From Mytilus edulis (lineage: Eukaryota; Mollusca; Bivalvia; Mytilida; Mytilidae), in the NCBI RefSeq assembly GCF_963676685.1, contig NC_092346.1, forward strand, positions 93,981,917-94,045,916: a stretch of DNA of 64,000 nt. Direction: 5' to 3'. Below are positions 45,144 through 57,071 of this stretch, piece by piece. Made by a program: the position numbers and the translations under genes. Numbering within the stretch: the first letter of the stretch is position 1; the number at the start of each line of letters is the position of its first letter. The notes under the pieces are model-generated. The model did no database searches and had not been told where the DNA came from. It saw nothing but the letters and a program-made list of their open reading frames with translations.

Positions 45144-45365
45144 ATGTGTCAATACACGATGTGTCAATACATGATGTGTCACTGCAGTTATACTTTAAAT
45201 ATTGCTTTTATAGAAGTTATTTGTATATCATATTTTTTACCTTATACTTTGCTCTTATACTAATAATTTGTGTGTAATTATGTTGTAACGTTTGCTTATA
45301 TTCATTAATTGTATGTTCATTGAATCTCATTTATGAGGAATTAAAGATATGAATGAATGAATGCA
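45144..45365 (+). mobile_element. 3' UTR and (GAAT)n tail of the retrotransposon
   Basis: Right after the ORF2-like stop come three GATGTGTCAATACA-type repeats. About 200 bp of AT-rich DNA follow, then ATTAAAGATATGAATGAATG, marking a polyadenylation-signal-like word and tail. Confidence 0.6.
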
Positions 45366-46397
45366 TACAAATGATACATCAAAAGAATAATTAAACATGA
45401 ATTCGTGCGCCACCTTCAATGACGATTCTAAATTATCTTTATGACCAATAGTTGTAAATCTATAGAATAGTGACAGCTAATGAATGCTTACCCATAGTGA
45501 AATACAATTGTTTGAATTCTTTTTTTACCTACTCGAAAAAAATGCCCAAACTACTCAACATGATTTCCATAGCTCAAAATTAAAGTGTTTACACATTGAT
45601 AAATTATGGTGGTTTAACATTATAAATCTATAACAGTTTGCCATTCACTATGACCTCGTATGCTTGCATCAACTTACCCAAATATATATTTATTAAAAGC
45701 CAAATATTTGTATTTGTTTACATTAAAATCCATCTTGGAAATTTTAAAATTATCACAAATCCCGGTTAAGATTTGACTAAATACCAACATCCAGGTATGT
45801 TGAAGTAAATATGCTACCTAATTGGCAAAGAACTCGACGTGACATGTAAATAATGACCAAACAGTTTCCCTTTAGAAACTTACTGGTATTTGTTTATACT
45901 GTCAATTAGAAAATGTATAACTGGTATTTCGCACGAACATCTGGACTAATATTACGATTTCAAATTGGTATGAAAACGTTACTTAATCTAGATAATAATT
46001 GATGTATACAGATATTGTAAACAGAACTTCGAAAAATAATCATCAGTCGAGGGAAATGACTCCAATAAGGAGTCGGCAATGTTGACTTATTTGTTATTCT
46101 TATTGTCCTGAATACTTTATGCTCATTTTTATGGTGACCAATGGTGTTGATTTAAATGTCATTTGGTCTCTTGTGGAGAGTGTCTAATTTGCAGTCATAT
46201 CAGATCTTCTTATTTCTAAAATAATTCTTTACGGATCGATTATAGTTTTCAAGATAAAATGCAAAGCAACTCAAATAGACATTATTATTTAACGTGATAA
46301 TAATTGGGATCCAGCTGCCGAAACTGGGTACACATATTTCACAGACGTACATGTACAACACAAGATACTGAAAGATTTAAACAATCAAATAATTAAA
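45366..46397. other. Gene-free, with a dispersed-repeat fragment
   Basis: At 46130-46215 are GGTGACCAATGGTGTTGATT, CATTTGGTCTCTTGTGGAGA and GCAGTCATATCAGATCTTCT, a worn end of the common mussel repeat. No gene is seen. Confidence 0.5.
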
Positions 46398-46640
46398 GAG
46401 GGACGAAAGATACCAAAGGGACAGTCAAACTCATAAATCTAAAACAAACTGACAACGCCATGGCTAAAAATGAAAAAGACAAACAGAAAAACAATAATAC
46501 ACACGACACAACATAGAAAACTTAAGAATAAACAACACGAACCCCACCAAAAACTAGGGGTGATCTCAGGTGCTCCGGAAGGGTAAGCAGATCCTGCTCC
46601 ACATGTGGCACCCGTCGTGTTGCTTATGTGATTACAAATC
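46398..46640 (-). repeat. 3' untranslated end of the Penelope-like element
   Basis: On the minus strand it reads GTGCCACATGTGGAGCAGGA, TCTGCTTACCCTTCCGGAGC, GGTGGGGTTCGTGTTGTTTA, TCATTTTTAGCCATGGCGTT and GTATCTTTCGTCCCTCTTT. It directly follows the reverse transcriptase pseudogene and recurs without it at 57072-57310 and 58808-59005. Confidence 0.8.
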
Positions 46641-46694
46641 CGGTAAATAGTCTAATTCGGTAGGTCACATTCATGAAAGGGAAGGGGATTGTAG

Positions 46695-48520
46695 TTACGA
46701 CGTAAGGAACATATCCGATATCATTTGTGAAACGGTTATTCCATAACGATCAACCAACTCGTGATGGCGTCCGTAAAATTTACGAAGGAATGATTTCAAC
46801 TTCACCATTTGGAACTCTTGGTTAAATAGCTTCCTTGTGAGGAGTAACCCTCTATCAAGAAAATCGTGATAGGAAATGCAAGCACGGGAATATCGTATCA
46901 ATGGGAGATATATACCCCGTATGCAGGTGCTGCTGGAATGTTGCTACTTAGAAATGGAAAGTTCACAATTGGAAAGCTGAAATCATCTCTTTTGTTGTAA
47001 AGTTTTGTTTTCAACCGACCCTCATTGTCAATTTCTAGATGTAAGTCAAGATATGAAGCCGACTTAACTGTATATGTAGTATCCTTTATCTCCAATTCGA
47101 TGGGATAGATGCGTTCCACATAGTCACCAAATTTTGAATTGTTTAGTGAAAGAACGTCATCTATATAGCGGAAAGTAGAGTTAAAGGATATTGCTAACTT
47201 CTTATCTTTCTTCCTAAGAAGTTCCTGCATGAAGTCAGCCTCATAATAATAAAGAAACAAGTCGGCAAGTAGAGGGGCACAGTTTGTTCCCATTGGGATG
47301 CCGACAGTCTGTTGAAAAACACGACCTCCGAACGTTACAAATATGTTGTCAATCAAGAAATCAAGCATCTTGATAATATCGGTTTCAGAGAATTTTTTGT
47401 TTCAATCAGAGTGATTCTTTACAAAGTATGATTTATCCCTCCCTAAGACAAGATACTTGTATCTACGTTGGCCATTCTTTTTTATGAAGCAAAGTAATAC
47501 CAACTCTTTCAATTTGTCTTTTAGTTTGGAATGTTGAATACTTGTGTACAGAGTAGAAAAGTCAAATGTTTTAATACTGTTACAAGATGATAGAGAGTTA
47601 GATTGTATGTATTCTAAAAGATCTTTGGAATTTTTAAGTATCCACATCTGATTCACGCCACCTCTAGAATAGGCAGTTTCACAATAACTTTGAAGCCCGT
47701 CTTTGATTGCTGATAAAATAGATGTTAATAATTTAGAAAGAGGTTTCGTGGAGCACTTGGAAGACCCAGCAATATACCGTTGTTTGTAAGGACACTTATG
47801 TAGTTTAGGTATCCAATACAGTGATGGAAGATCCAGTTCTTCATCTTTGGTTGAAATACCAAAGGAACAAAGAACAGACCTATGATTATGCAGGATTTCC
47901 TCTGTGGTAAGTGTCGTGAGGGTATATGTTGAGTTTCCAAGTGAATTATCTATACCTAATTCGTTTATCAAGCAATTAATGTAGTGACTTTTACAGACAA
48001 AAACGATGTTATTTGGGGCTTTGTCTGCGGGGACAACAACATATTTATCATGGAGGTCGGATAAGTGTTTAGCATCATTTGGGTCTTTAAAGATTGACGT
48101 AGCATGGGCATTGATGGACCCATTCAGTTTCTTAATTCTGATTTGTATTAACGACCTCACTGCCTTAATCCATTCGGATAGAGTGTCTACGTCTTCCTTT
48201 TCACGTTTAGCCCATTGCCTGGCATAATCCTCGACTGAGTCCATCAAAATTTTAAAGTTGTATTTCCAATTGATGGATTTAGGCTCTCGATATTTCGGAC
48301 CTTTCGATAACACATTTCGTAGAGAAGTGTTATTAACAATGTTAAGGTCCCCGGTAATAACGTGGCCTGCAGGATTATATGTGAATTGGGAACTAGCACA
48401 AGTGCAATCAGGAGGTTTAGACTTGAAGTCGTCAATATCGAGATTCTGCAAAACGCGTTTGTAATTGAAAATTTTAGTTGCAATAGGTTTGGTATAGGTA
48501 TAAGAAATTATTGGTACATA
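46695..48520 (-). pseudogene. Reverse transcriptase, probable Penelope-like element, broken
   Basis: The open frame begins below a TAG at 48521-48523, without a clear ATG; its translation from an in-frame TTG at 48451 is coding-like. Landmarks in order: YVVVPADKAPNNIVFV; LPSLYWIPKLHKCPYKQRYI; FDFSTLYTSI with the first catalytic aspartate; then a premature TGA at 47402-47404 in the same frame. After the stop come QQTVGIPMGTNCAPLLADLF and FRYIDDVLSLNN (catalytic YIDD), then ASYLDLHLEID. A one-base frameshift near 46900 separates PAYGVYISH from IRYSRACISYHDF..KFYGRHHELV, which ends at 46695. The motif set fits Penelope-like reverse transcriptases. No GIY-YIG endonuclease was seen, so it may be an endonuclease-lacking type, or that part is lost. 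Confidence 0.8.
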
Positions 48521-48523
48521 CTA

Positions 48524-48807
48524 GTCTTTGGAATAAGGAGGTATTTTCGATTGAGCTAATTTATGATAATCTGACACAGACACCAAACCATATACATGTA
48601 GTTGATAGTCCATATAGTATAGTGTCAAACATAATGTTATATACATATATGTAATGACTCAGATAAAGAACAAACAAAGTAAAACATAAATACAAGGGTA
48701 TACCAAAAGAAAACACTATAAAACCTCATGCTCCTGAATGACATCTCTTGATCTATCCACATCAGGATCACCAAAACGCCAAAAAAAGATTTTAAAAAAG
48801 CCGGGCG
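48524..48807. other. No gene seen
   Basis: This is AT-rich sequence upstream of the reverse transcriptase remnant. It may contain the 5' end of that element, but no boundary is visible. Confidence 0.35.
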
Positions 48808-49208
48808 CAAAAATTTCAAGCTTTGCAAGACTCACACACCCTATTAAAGCTATTAATTAAAATATAGAGAAGAATAAGACGCAGAATACACAAAGTTCTT
48901 GCGACCACTATCATACTACAATCCATTCATTGTGTCATTGTTCTATAATAATTTTGATATTCTTGTCTTTCAATTTTGCTAATGTGCTTTGTCTTTATGA
49001 CTTTTTGTGTGTTTTTTGGCACATATGACGTGGCGCGGTACTTAAACATCCCGTCATTGTGTTATTGTTCTGCATGTATTATACATTTTTGTATTCTGAT
49101 TTGTCTTTCAGTTTTGCTATATGATTTTTGTGCTTCTTTGTTATATATTTGTATGTTTTTACAGTGAATAAGATTATAATACAATGTTGACTGCTGTACC
49201 TCTATTTT
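48808..49208 (+). repeat. 400 bp repeat, first copy
   Basis: It is nearly identical to 52062-52460, from AAAAATTTCAAGCTTTGCAA through AAGACGCAGAATACACAAAG and CCCGTCATTGTGTTATTGTT to GCTGTACCTCTATTTTTGAC. Small differences include an extra GTTTT at about 49010 and GCATGTA at about 49072. It is related to the tandem blocks at 39600-40090. Confidence 0.88.
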
Positions 49209-50155
49209 TGACTTCAAAATGACGGCTACATATAATAAAATATGATACATGTACATAATATGTGGAAACACTCAGACACACACATGTGTAAAAACAGAAA
49301 TAATATATATTATTATTAATCACATTTTTTAATGTTACTACAAAACAATGTTATCATAATCATATAACTTAGACTTAATAATTTAAGTAGCTTCTTAATT
49401 AATAGTGATAACTAATTTCCTCATAACTTATGTTGAAATTTAAAGAAGGTCTTTCTTTTTCTGTACACATGGATAAATGTAGATGAGATCAGAATTAGCA
49501 TAAAGTTTACATTGTCATGATTGTCCAATAAGCCATGACTTCATATTTTGAATAGGAAGCTTTGGTATACATTGCAATATCTCATTACATTGCTCCTTAA
49601 ACACAGGTAGTAGGTGTTAATTTGTTGTTACATATATTGTTTGCATTTACATATTCCACTTTTAGGACTAATGTTCAGGAACTATAGTATAGACTTCTTA
49701 ATGGATAATATTTATACCAAAGATGTTCATAAACATGCAATGAAACCTTGGCAGTGAAACTTGAAAATTAAAAAAAAAAACTTTAGCTAAAACATTCTTA
49801 GGTGACAATTTAGGAAAAGTAAAGACAAAAATAATTTCAAGATTTAACACAAATCTACTTTTCACAATCAAAGGGAAATAACTCAAAAGATATTCATTGC
49901 ATTTGGATTTTTTTTTTAGTATATTTAAAAAATATTAACTAATTAAAACTGTAAAAGAATGATGTGATGAGTACAGCTGAATTATTCATAAATCAAGTTA
50001 TATTTTCAACTCAATGAATGATCATTTCATAATGTTAACCTTTGATCAAAGTATAACAAATACCCCCCCCAGAAGACTATAAATTGTAATTTCAGTAAGC
50101 TGGGTGACTATACCATTTGCAGGTATATATCTTGTATTTTTTAACTAACTTGCTC
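49209..50155. other. Gene-free stretch
   Basis: Only AT-rich sequence with no recognised repeat or exon. Confidence 0.4.
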
Positions 50156-50157
50156 TT

Positions 50158-51580
50158 AGGCCACACCAATTTAATTCCTTGTTCAACGGACCCGCCCGCA
50201 CCTATTTTTTTTAAAACAGATTTTTTAATTTTTTTTTATAGTCCCGCTTCCCGCATCCGGAAATGTAATCATGTCCATTTCCCGCACCGGTTTTTTTTGG
50301 TAAATATAAAAAGATCTCAACATTTGTTTTTAAAATCACAGTCTTACTTGTATGTAACGATTTTAAAACTTTAAGCACCCCACCACACTGTAAATAGCCG
50401 TGAAACCAATTAATCCCAAGTGGGTGTGCTCCGATATAAATATGTTACAGCGGAAATACCTGTACAGAACAAAACATTGGTTTCTGTCCCCCTTACTTAT
50501 ATTCCCTATAAAAAATGTTCGTTGTTAGAATAAAGTATGTAAAGAACTTCTGAAAGAGTTGCCTTCAACTGCAATTATATTGTATGTTGGTGATACTAAA
50601 CTATCCACACTTGCTGCAGGTTTGATTCAGGGACCTGTCGTTTAGCAGTTATGGTTTTTGATGGGGTTCATTGGTATTTTCCCGATTGGATATATAAATT
50701 AGATCGTTGGTATTCCTGTTCGAATTGTGTACACTAATAATTTTAGGGTCCCTTATAGCTTGCTGTTTGGTCTGGATCAAGAACTGTGTAAAAGGCCGTA
50801 CTTTGGCCTATGCTATGTTTGTTATTATCACGTTGGGAACAACCCTCCCTCAGACAAGAGGTCATTTTACTGTTGTAGAAAAGAAAATAGAAATACCAAG
50901 GATTTGTATTGTGCTACTATACAAAACCTTTGAAAACTTAAAGTTTTTTACTCAAAAAGAGGAGAAATACATCATATTTTAAACAACTTTTCTAAAAGAG
51001 GGGTCCACTTATTTTGAATAATATTAAACTGTTAAAGTGAATGTGTTAACATTGTTAAAGTCCAGGAATATTACAAAATTCTAGTACAAGATTTGACCAT
51101 TTAATACCAGATAGATATTATAGTTCTTTGGAAAATATGAGCCCTTGTGTACTAAAAAGTGTTTTTTTTTTGTTACATAAAAATAGATTATAACTTATAT
51201 TGACCCCTCATAAGAGGGATATTTATATATTAAGGGGTTGTTCTGAACCTGATTATGACTTGGATGAAGAATTGTCTCATTGTCAGTCACACATACATAG
51301 ACCAGATTTAATTTTCAATTATTTCTTGTTGAAAGGGCAAACAATACTTCTTAAATTTAAGAAATGTCAAAAGTACAAGTTTAAATCAAGTTTTAATATT
51401 GTCAACACCTACTATTTTATGTTTACAAAAAAAAATATAATCGCTCGACTTTGCTTTTCAAGCTTCGCCTCCAAAATTTGCAAATTAAATATTGTTTTAT
51501 TAAAATTTTCAAATCGCTCGCTCGCCCCAATTTTTGGAGTCTAAAAATTCGTAGAACAAGAAATTAAATTGGTGTGGCCT
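50158..51580. mobile_element. Non-coding element with 31 bp inverted ends
   Basis: AGGCCACACCAATTTAATTC at 50158-50188 and its inverse AATTAAATTGGTGTGGCCT ending at 51580 match over 31 bp with two mismatches. The interior contains a piece of the dispersed mussel repeat (GGGTCCCTTATAGCTTGCTG near 50746, AAAGGCCGTACTTTGGCCTA near 50790) and GTC(C/A)ACTT- and GACCCCTC-type pieces. GC-rich CCCGCTTCCCGCATCCGG lies near 50243 and GCTCGCTCGCCCC near 51514. No credible gene is present; frames at 50707-50982 and 51200-51544 lie in repeat DNA. A target duplication is unclear. Confidence 0.6.
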
Positions 51581-51861
51581 TATTTATTATTTTCCTTTAT
51601 TTTTTACTCAATGTTTTTTTATTTCTTTTCTTTACAATGTTTTTTTATTTTGTTTATTATTTTATTGGCATTATACATGAAGATATAGAAATCATAGCAG
51701 AAGTATTACCATTAACATCATGTTTGAATCAGAGACCAGACCATTACTACATAACACACATTGTGTTAACTTTGCTTAACTTATTGCCAGTTGTGTGGGA
51801 CTTTTTCTGTCATTTTATATATAAATTATGTTTCAAACTATTTGTGTCATTTATACTCTAA

Positions 51862-52060
51862 ATGAAAAATAATCTTATTCAAATTGTCTCATACAACTGC
51901 CAAGGACTTAATTCAATTGAAAAGCGAAGAGATGTTTTAGACTATCTAAGAGCAAATGATTGTAGCATGTATTGTCTTCAAGAGACACACTTTTCTGAAA
52001 AAGATGAACAATTTGTTAAGAATCAATGGGGTGGAGAATGTGTCTTTAGTTCCTTTTCTT
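51862..52060 (+). pseudogene. LINE endonuclease fragment, N-terminal
   Basis: ATG at 51862 opens a frame reading IQIVSYNCQGLNSIEKRRDV, then LDYLRANDCSMYCLQETHFS. These are the first strands of the apurinic-type (EEP) endonuclease of non-LTR retrotransposons, with the asparagine of SYNCQGL and the catalytic glutamate of LQETH. The match continues through QWGGECVFSSFSS and then ends abruptly where the 400 bp repeat (52062-52460) begins. The rest of the element is missing. A neighbouring frame at 51574-51861 is not gene-like. Confidence 0.75.
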
Positions 52061-52061
52061 C

Positions 52062-52460
52062 AAAAATTTCAAGCTTTGCAAGACTCATACACCCTATTAC
52101 AGCTATTAATTAAAATATAGAGAAGAATAAGACGCAGAATACACAAAGTTCTTGCGACCACTATCATACTACAATCCATTCATTGTGTCATTGTTCTATA
52201 ATAATTTTGATATTCTTGTCTTTCAATTTTGCTAATGTGCTTTGTCTTTATGACTTTTTGTGTTTTTGGCACATATGACGTGGCTCGGTACTTAAACATC
52301 CCGTCATTGTGTTATTGTTCTATTATACATTTTTGTATTCTGATTTGTTTTTCAGTTTTGCTATATGATTTATGTGCTTCTTTGTTATATATTTGTATGT
52401 TTTTACAGTGAATAAGATTATAATACAATGTTGACTGCTGTACCTCTATTTTTGACATTT
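52062..52460 (+). repeat. 400 bp repeat, second copy
   Basis: It is nearly identical to 48808-49208 and starts at the same base pattern (AAAAATTTCAAGC). Here it abuts the broken LINE endonuclease on its left and runs into the 'TTGATGCGACTATC' dispersed repeat on its right. Confidence 0.88.
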
Positions 52461-52745
52461 TTACCTATTATGTCTGTTTGTTTTGTTCAGTCATCATTGT
52501 CAATACAATGAAATTTGATGCGACTATCATACAAGTGTGAAGTCTAGCTAAATACCAAAACCAGTTTTAATCCACCATTTTCTGCAAAATAAAATGACTG
52601 TTCCAAGTCAAGAATATGACAGTTGTTATCCAGGCGTTTGATGATTTAGAGCTTTTGATTTTGCCATTTGATAAGAGACTTTCCGTTATGAAATTTCCCT
52701 CGGAGTTCAGTATCTTTGTGATTTGACTTTTCGCAGGTTTTTTTT
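52450..52745 (+). repeat. Dispersed repeat with 'TTTGATGCGACTATCATACAAG'
   Basis: It matches 34253-34545 block by block: TTACCTATTATGTCTGTTTG, GATGCGACTATCATACAAGT, CCAAGTCAAGAATATGACAG, CATTTGATAAGAGACTTTCC and CCTCGGAGTTCAGTATCTTT. Confidence 0.8.
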
Positions 52746-52749
52746 TGCC

Positions 52750-53700
52750 ATGATCATAATAATTGGTTTCTCATCGACTTTTGAATTTGAATGTTCCTTT
52801 GTCTTCTCTTTGTTAAAGAAAAAATATTTGGACTATCATAACGCTTATTGGAACGTTTGACTAGTTTGCCCTAGTTGTAAGATGGTAGCCCTAAGCTTAT
52901 ACACACCCTAAACAATCCTCCATTTTTTCTTAAGATGAAGAACATCATTGAAAGCAATGATCATTTGTTACATTAATTATTGTCTTGTATTCCTGAAACT
53001 GTATCATTCATATTTTTCCATTTGTTTTTCTTTTACAATGCACGTCATGTTCTGTCTCATTAACACGAAAAGGGTCGATTTGCTTAGACCGACTAGAAAC
53101 TTTGGTCTTAAAAATTGAAGTATAAGTTGATCATGTATGATTCAATATTAAAGTAACCTTGATAACCTTGATCGATTTCTTATTGCATATGACTTATTTT
53201 TAAGTTATACACTCATGTATTTTTAAAGTATCTATAAAAGATCTTCTTGATCGTACTATTGTGTTAAATGTTTACTCGTTTGTCTTTCGTGCACAATAGC
53301 TTGAATGAAGCTTTTAGTTTTCTTTCTTAGAAAACGATTTAAAATTTGAAGAAATTCTCGAATGAAATGAAATATTCTTTATTTTTATAGACATCTCGGA
53401 CTTCTTTAACTTCAGAAATCTTAAACATAAAGTTCCCTAATGTTATAACAACAAAACAATGACAGACAATAATTCTTGTGACCTGCTAAGAAAGCAAAAT
53501 ATTTCATACAAAAAGAAATATGATACATGAACCACAAAAGGACAGGGTTGTTAAATATCAAACGAAAAATAAAAGAACTCATTTTTATTGTATACAAATA
53601 ACGATGAATGTATCACCCTAATAAACAACAACGTGAAATATCTAATTTCTAATCTGATACTTAATGATCAACGGAAGCTCTTAAAACTCCAATTATATTT
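52750..53700. other. Gene-free stretch downstream of the TNF-like gene
   Basis: GAATGAAATGAAATATTCTT at 53359 resembles the reversed tail of a LINE. The plus frame at 53588-53800 is the opposite strand of the TNF-like last exon. Nothing else is recognisable. Confidence 0.4.
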
Positions 53701-53712
53701 GACTTTTTTGAG

Positions 53713-55543
53713 TTATGACGCATGCATACTTATTAAATCGTTCTTCTTCAATTTAATTGGAAGGAAGATTCTACTAGTACTATACATTCCTATGCCATGA
53801 GGAATTTGAATTGTTCTTTCTGAGATGACAACAGTTGAATTTTCAGACTGTAGCTGTACATAATGCGTGACCTCTGAATCCCTTGTCGACATTTTATACC
53901 ATGTTAACTGTAGACACGCATATAAGTAGTAGTGACCTTCCTGTGGAATAATTACTCCGGTTTCAACGTTATTGCCTTGTGCTCGTAATAAAGCCTGTTG
54001 AGTGTTGGGGTCTGCAATTGGAAAAAAAGGTGTGTACTTTAAAAATTGTTAGTACATACATTTCCAGTTAGAGTTTCACGTCTCTCACTATTACATTCTT
54101 CTACATAACGTTATCATAGAATTATTGGTAATATGATAATAGTTGTGAGCATAGGATTCTTTAATAAACTTCATAGCAAAAACAAATTGATGAACATAAA
54201 ATAAATTTCTGTATCTGTAAAATGTGAACATGACAAAATGATATTCCGATAGTGCATGGCTTACACGGTGAAACTGAAATTACGGCTTCGTTTAACGATT
54301 CGTTCAGAGTAACGTTAATTTGTTTATGAAATAATATTTCATGAGTATACATTTAAGAGTTTACAATACAATATTGTTATCTCAATTCTAATGAAACTAA
54401 TAGAAAACAACGTTAAAACATACATTTAGAATCTGGCATACGTTACAAACGATGTTGGAGTGCATTAGAATATCTTTTAAATTGACTAACAACGCTTACA
54501 TTTAGTTTCTTTTATTTATATTGTGCATGTTGTTGCATGTACATTTCTATATCTGACATAGAATTATACTTGTCTATTTTTGGCTATTGTGTAATCTATT
54601 TCCGTTTAAATATTTGTGTGTTTATTCTTACTCTTTATATATGTATGCATAGTTTTTGGAATTTACAAACCTGTATTAGATGCTGAGTATTCTTCTTTAA
54701 CCAGTTTAAACACTGCTAGGTCTTTAAGTTTCTCTTTACCAGTGTAAGAGTTGGTATTGTTGGTTGTTTCGCTTTCTTTTGAACAGATATGCTGACCTGA
54801 AATCTAAAAGCTTTCGATTGTGAATTATTTAATCTTTCCATCACAAGGTGTGTTTTGAGTTAGACCACTATTATATTAGCAGATTTGGAGATTGCTAACT
54901 TAATCGAATTCAACCGTAAAAAGAACTAGATACATTAACTTCCTAATATCATTGGTTAAAATACTTTTACAAATGATTTGCGAATGCAAATTTGAGCACA
55001 TTTTGTACGAAAAAAAGACAAAATTAGAATATTCTGTACAAAAACATGATACCCTCTTTATTATTTTGTACCGCCTATCATTAATTACAACTCGTGCTTG
55101 GCATATTGTTTATTAACAAGTAACTTAAAATTAAAGGTAACAAAGACTGATATCCAAAAGTAAAGGCTTACCACAGTTTACGTTTGTATTTAAAAGGGAC
55201 AAGATTGATTGTATAAAGAACTTACCAGTTTAATGAAAATAACAACAGATTCTGTAGTAGAAACCATGCGGTACGGAACTCTCTTCTGTCCATTCCGCAC
55301 TGATTTTGTGTCATTGATAACATGTGACGGCATCAATATGTGGTATGAATTCTCTTGTGTTTTGTTTAGTTCTATTTGATGTACTTTGTTACGATGAATA
55401 GTTGAGATACTGACGCATATAGCAGTCAATGTACAGCAAAATACGACACAATTAATTATTACTCCAACTTTATAACTCGAATTATTACGATATTGTTTTG
55501 GAATATATGTTATTTCGTTAGATTCATTATAGTCAGAATTCAT
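53713..55543 (-). CDS. TNF superfamily ligand-like type II membrane protein (three exons)
   Basis: Exon 1 (55226-55543, 106 codons, ATG at 55541-55543) encodes a cytosolic head, a membrane helix at residues about 26-47 (VGVIINCVVFCCTLTAICVS) and an extracellular stalk. It ends at a consensus donor GTAAGT. Exon 2 (54671-54791) starts after ..TTTCAGGTCAG, carries HICSKESETTNNTNSYTGKE.. with N-glycosylation sites, and ends before GTTTGT. Exon 3 (53713-54011) follows CCAATTGCAG, and phases fit (0, then 1). Exon 3 reads GVIIPQEGHYYLYACLQLTW, then ..ISERTIQI..GMYSTSRIFL and LKKNDLISMHAS before TAA. This is the sandwich core of a TNF-homology domain, which would trimerise outside the cell and bind TNF-receptor-like partners. 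The total is 245 residues. The final strand (usually ..S.YFG..) is missing in this frame, but the next frame encodes SKKSNIIGVL right after the stop, so a frameshift near 53715 is likely. The gene could be a pseudogene or a variant allele. Confidence 0.78.
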
Positions 55544-55544
55544 G

Positions 55545-57050
55545 TCAGAATGTTGTAGACACTAGACATTTATAAAAAGAGATAAGAAATATCGATACTT
55601 GATGCAATGTGTATTTTCCCATGCTGATTATTAAAATATCACCAGTTCATAGTACATGTAGTATATTTATTTATACTTCCTGGGTTTTATTTTATAGTAA
55701 AAATAGTTGTTAAGTACGAAAAGTGATTCACATTGTGTAGGGGTTTGTCTCACACGTAAGAATTTCAATCTAACATAAATATTTAGCATATATTTACACG
55801 CAAGTCAGTCATTGACATGTACACTGATTCATGAATGAATGAACTCAAATCATAAATAAAATTGTATTTTCTCCATATTAGACTTATGATACATGTCGTA
55901 CTTCCTAGTTATACTAAAGCTTTCTTACAATTTAAGGTACGGTACGAAAGCTCTACTTTACGGATACAAATAAGAAAAATACAGTGTTGCTGTTTGTCGA
56001 CACTATCTTTTTACATACATGCATGTTCTAGTTATCTACGTCAAACGATTAACAGGAAAGAGACTCAACTGCATGGGAATGTTTTGCCTTCGATGACTAT
56101 TTTGCCCCCTAATTGCTCATCATGTTAAACAAACAATCATTTTCCATTTAGCGAAACATTTGTGGCAAATGCACTTTCAGCGTCATCACTGTCCCCACGT
56201 ACTACAGGTATTATTTCTGTTTGCAGTTTTATCGTTATGCAAACGGACACTGCATTTACTTTCTGGAAGCGACGAATTAGACAAAGCCTATAAAGATATG
56301 TCCTATTATTCTGTTCTACTTTAAATTGTTGTGAATTAGTCGGCTAAAAGTATTAAATCGAAAGTTCATAGTATTTATAATAAGCTCTAATGTTCAAAAA
56401 ATCTTTGGATTTTGGAAAATCCATATCAAATAAACAAAACATGTGCGAACTCAAATAAAATCATTCATACGTTTGTTATATTTTAAGGAAAATTAACAAA
56501 TTGAATTGAAATGACAAGGCACGAATTTTAGTCAATTAATTCCACATTCAATGTGTACACATATTTGATAAACTTTAGTTGTGAATAGGAACATGCGTTA
56601 TTCAAAAGATTTTTTTATTTCAATTTATTCGTATTTAAAAAAAGAACTATGACATGTGATGAAATATACATAAAAATGCATTCATTCAGGTATCATTTAA
56701 GAAACGTAACAACATCAACGTTTACAGAGTTATTACTTATTTCTGGCGGTTTCTTACAACTTTCTTTCTCTAATATGAATGGTTGCAACATTAGTACGAC
56801 TATCGCCACATTGGTGGACATTAACTATACTTCTCAGAACTGAAGAAGAACGAATTTTGCCATGTCAAAAATTGATAGTGAAGTTTTCCTCGATATCAGT
56901 TTGTTTTATTATTGAATTTATTTTCTTTGTTAGTAACACAAGGTTAAAAACCATGTATGTTTTTTTCGAAGACACATAAAACAAGTTTCTTGAAATTTTA
57001 ACGTTATCGAAATTATTTAACCAATGCCATTATATATAGTAAACTAAGTC
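55545..57050. other. Intergenic, upstream of the TNF-like gene
   Basis: This is AT-rich. No TATA box or other control site can be assigned with confidence. Plus frames at 55862-56128 and 56649-56979 have no domain and are not called. Confidence 0.4.
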
Positions 57051-57071
57051 TTGCATGCACGTTTTTTTTTA

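Noticed and set aside
51574-51861. 95-codon frame just before the LINE endonuclease
   Set aside because: It is T-rich and phenylalanine/leucine-heavy with no domain; LINE 5' regions often give such frames by chance.
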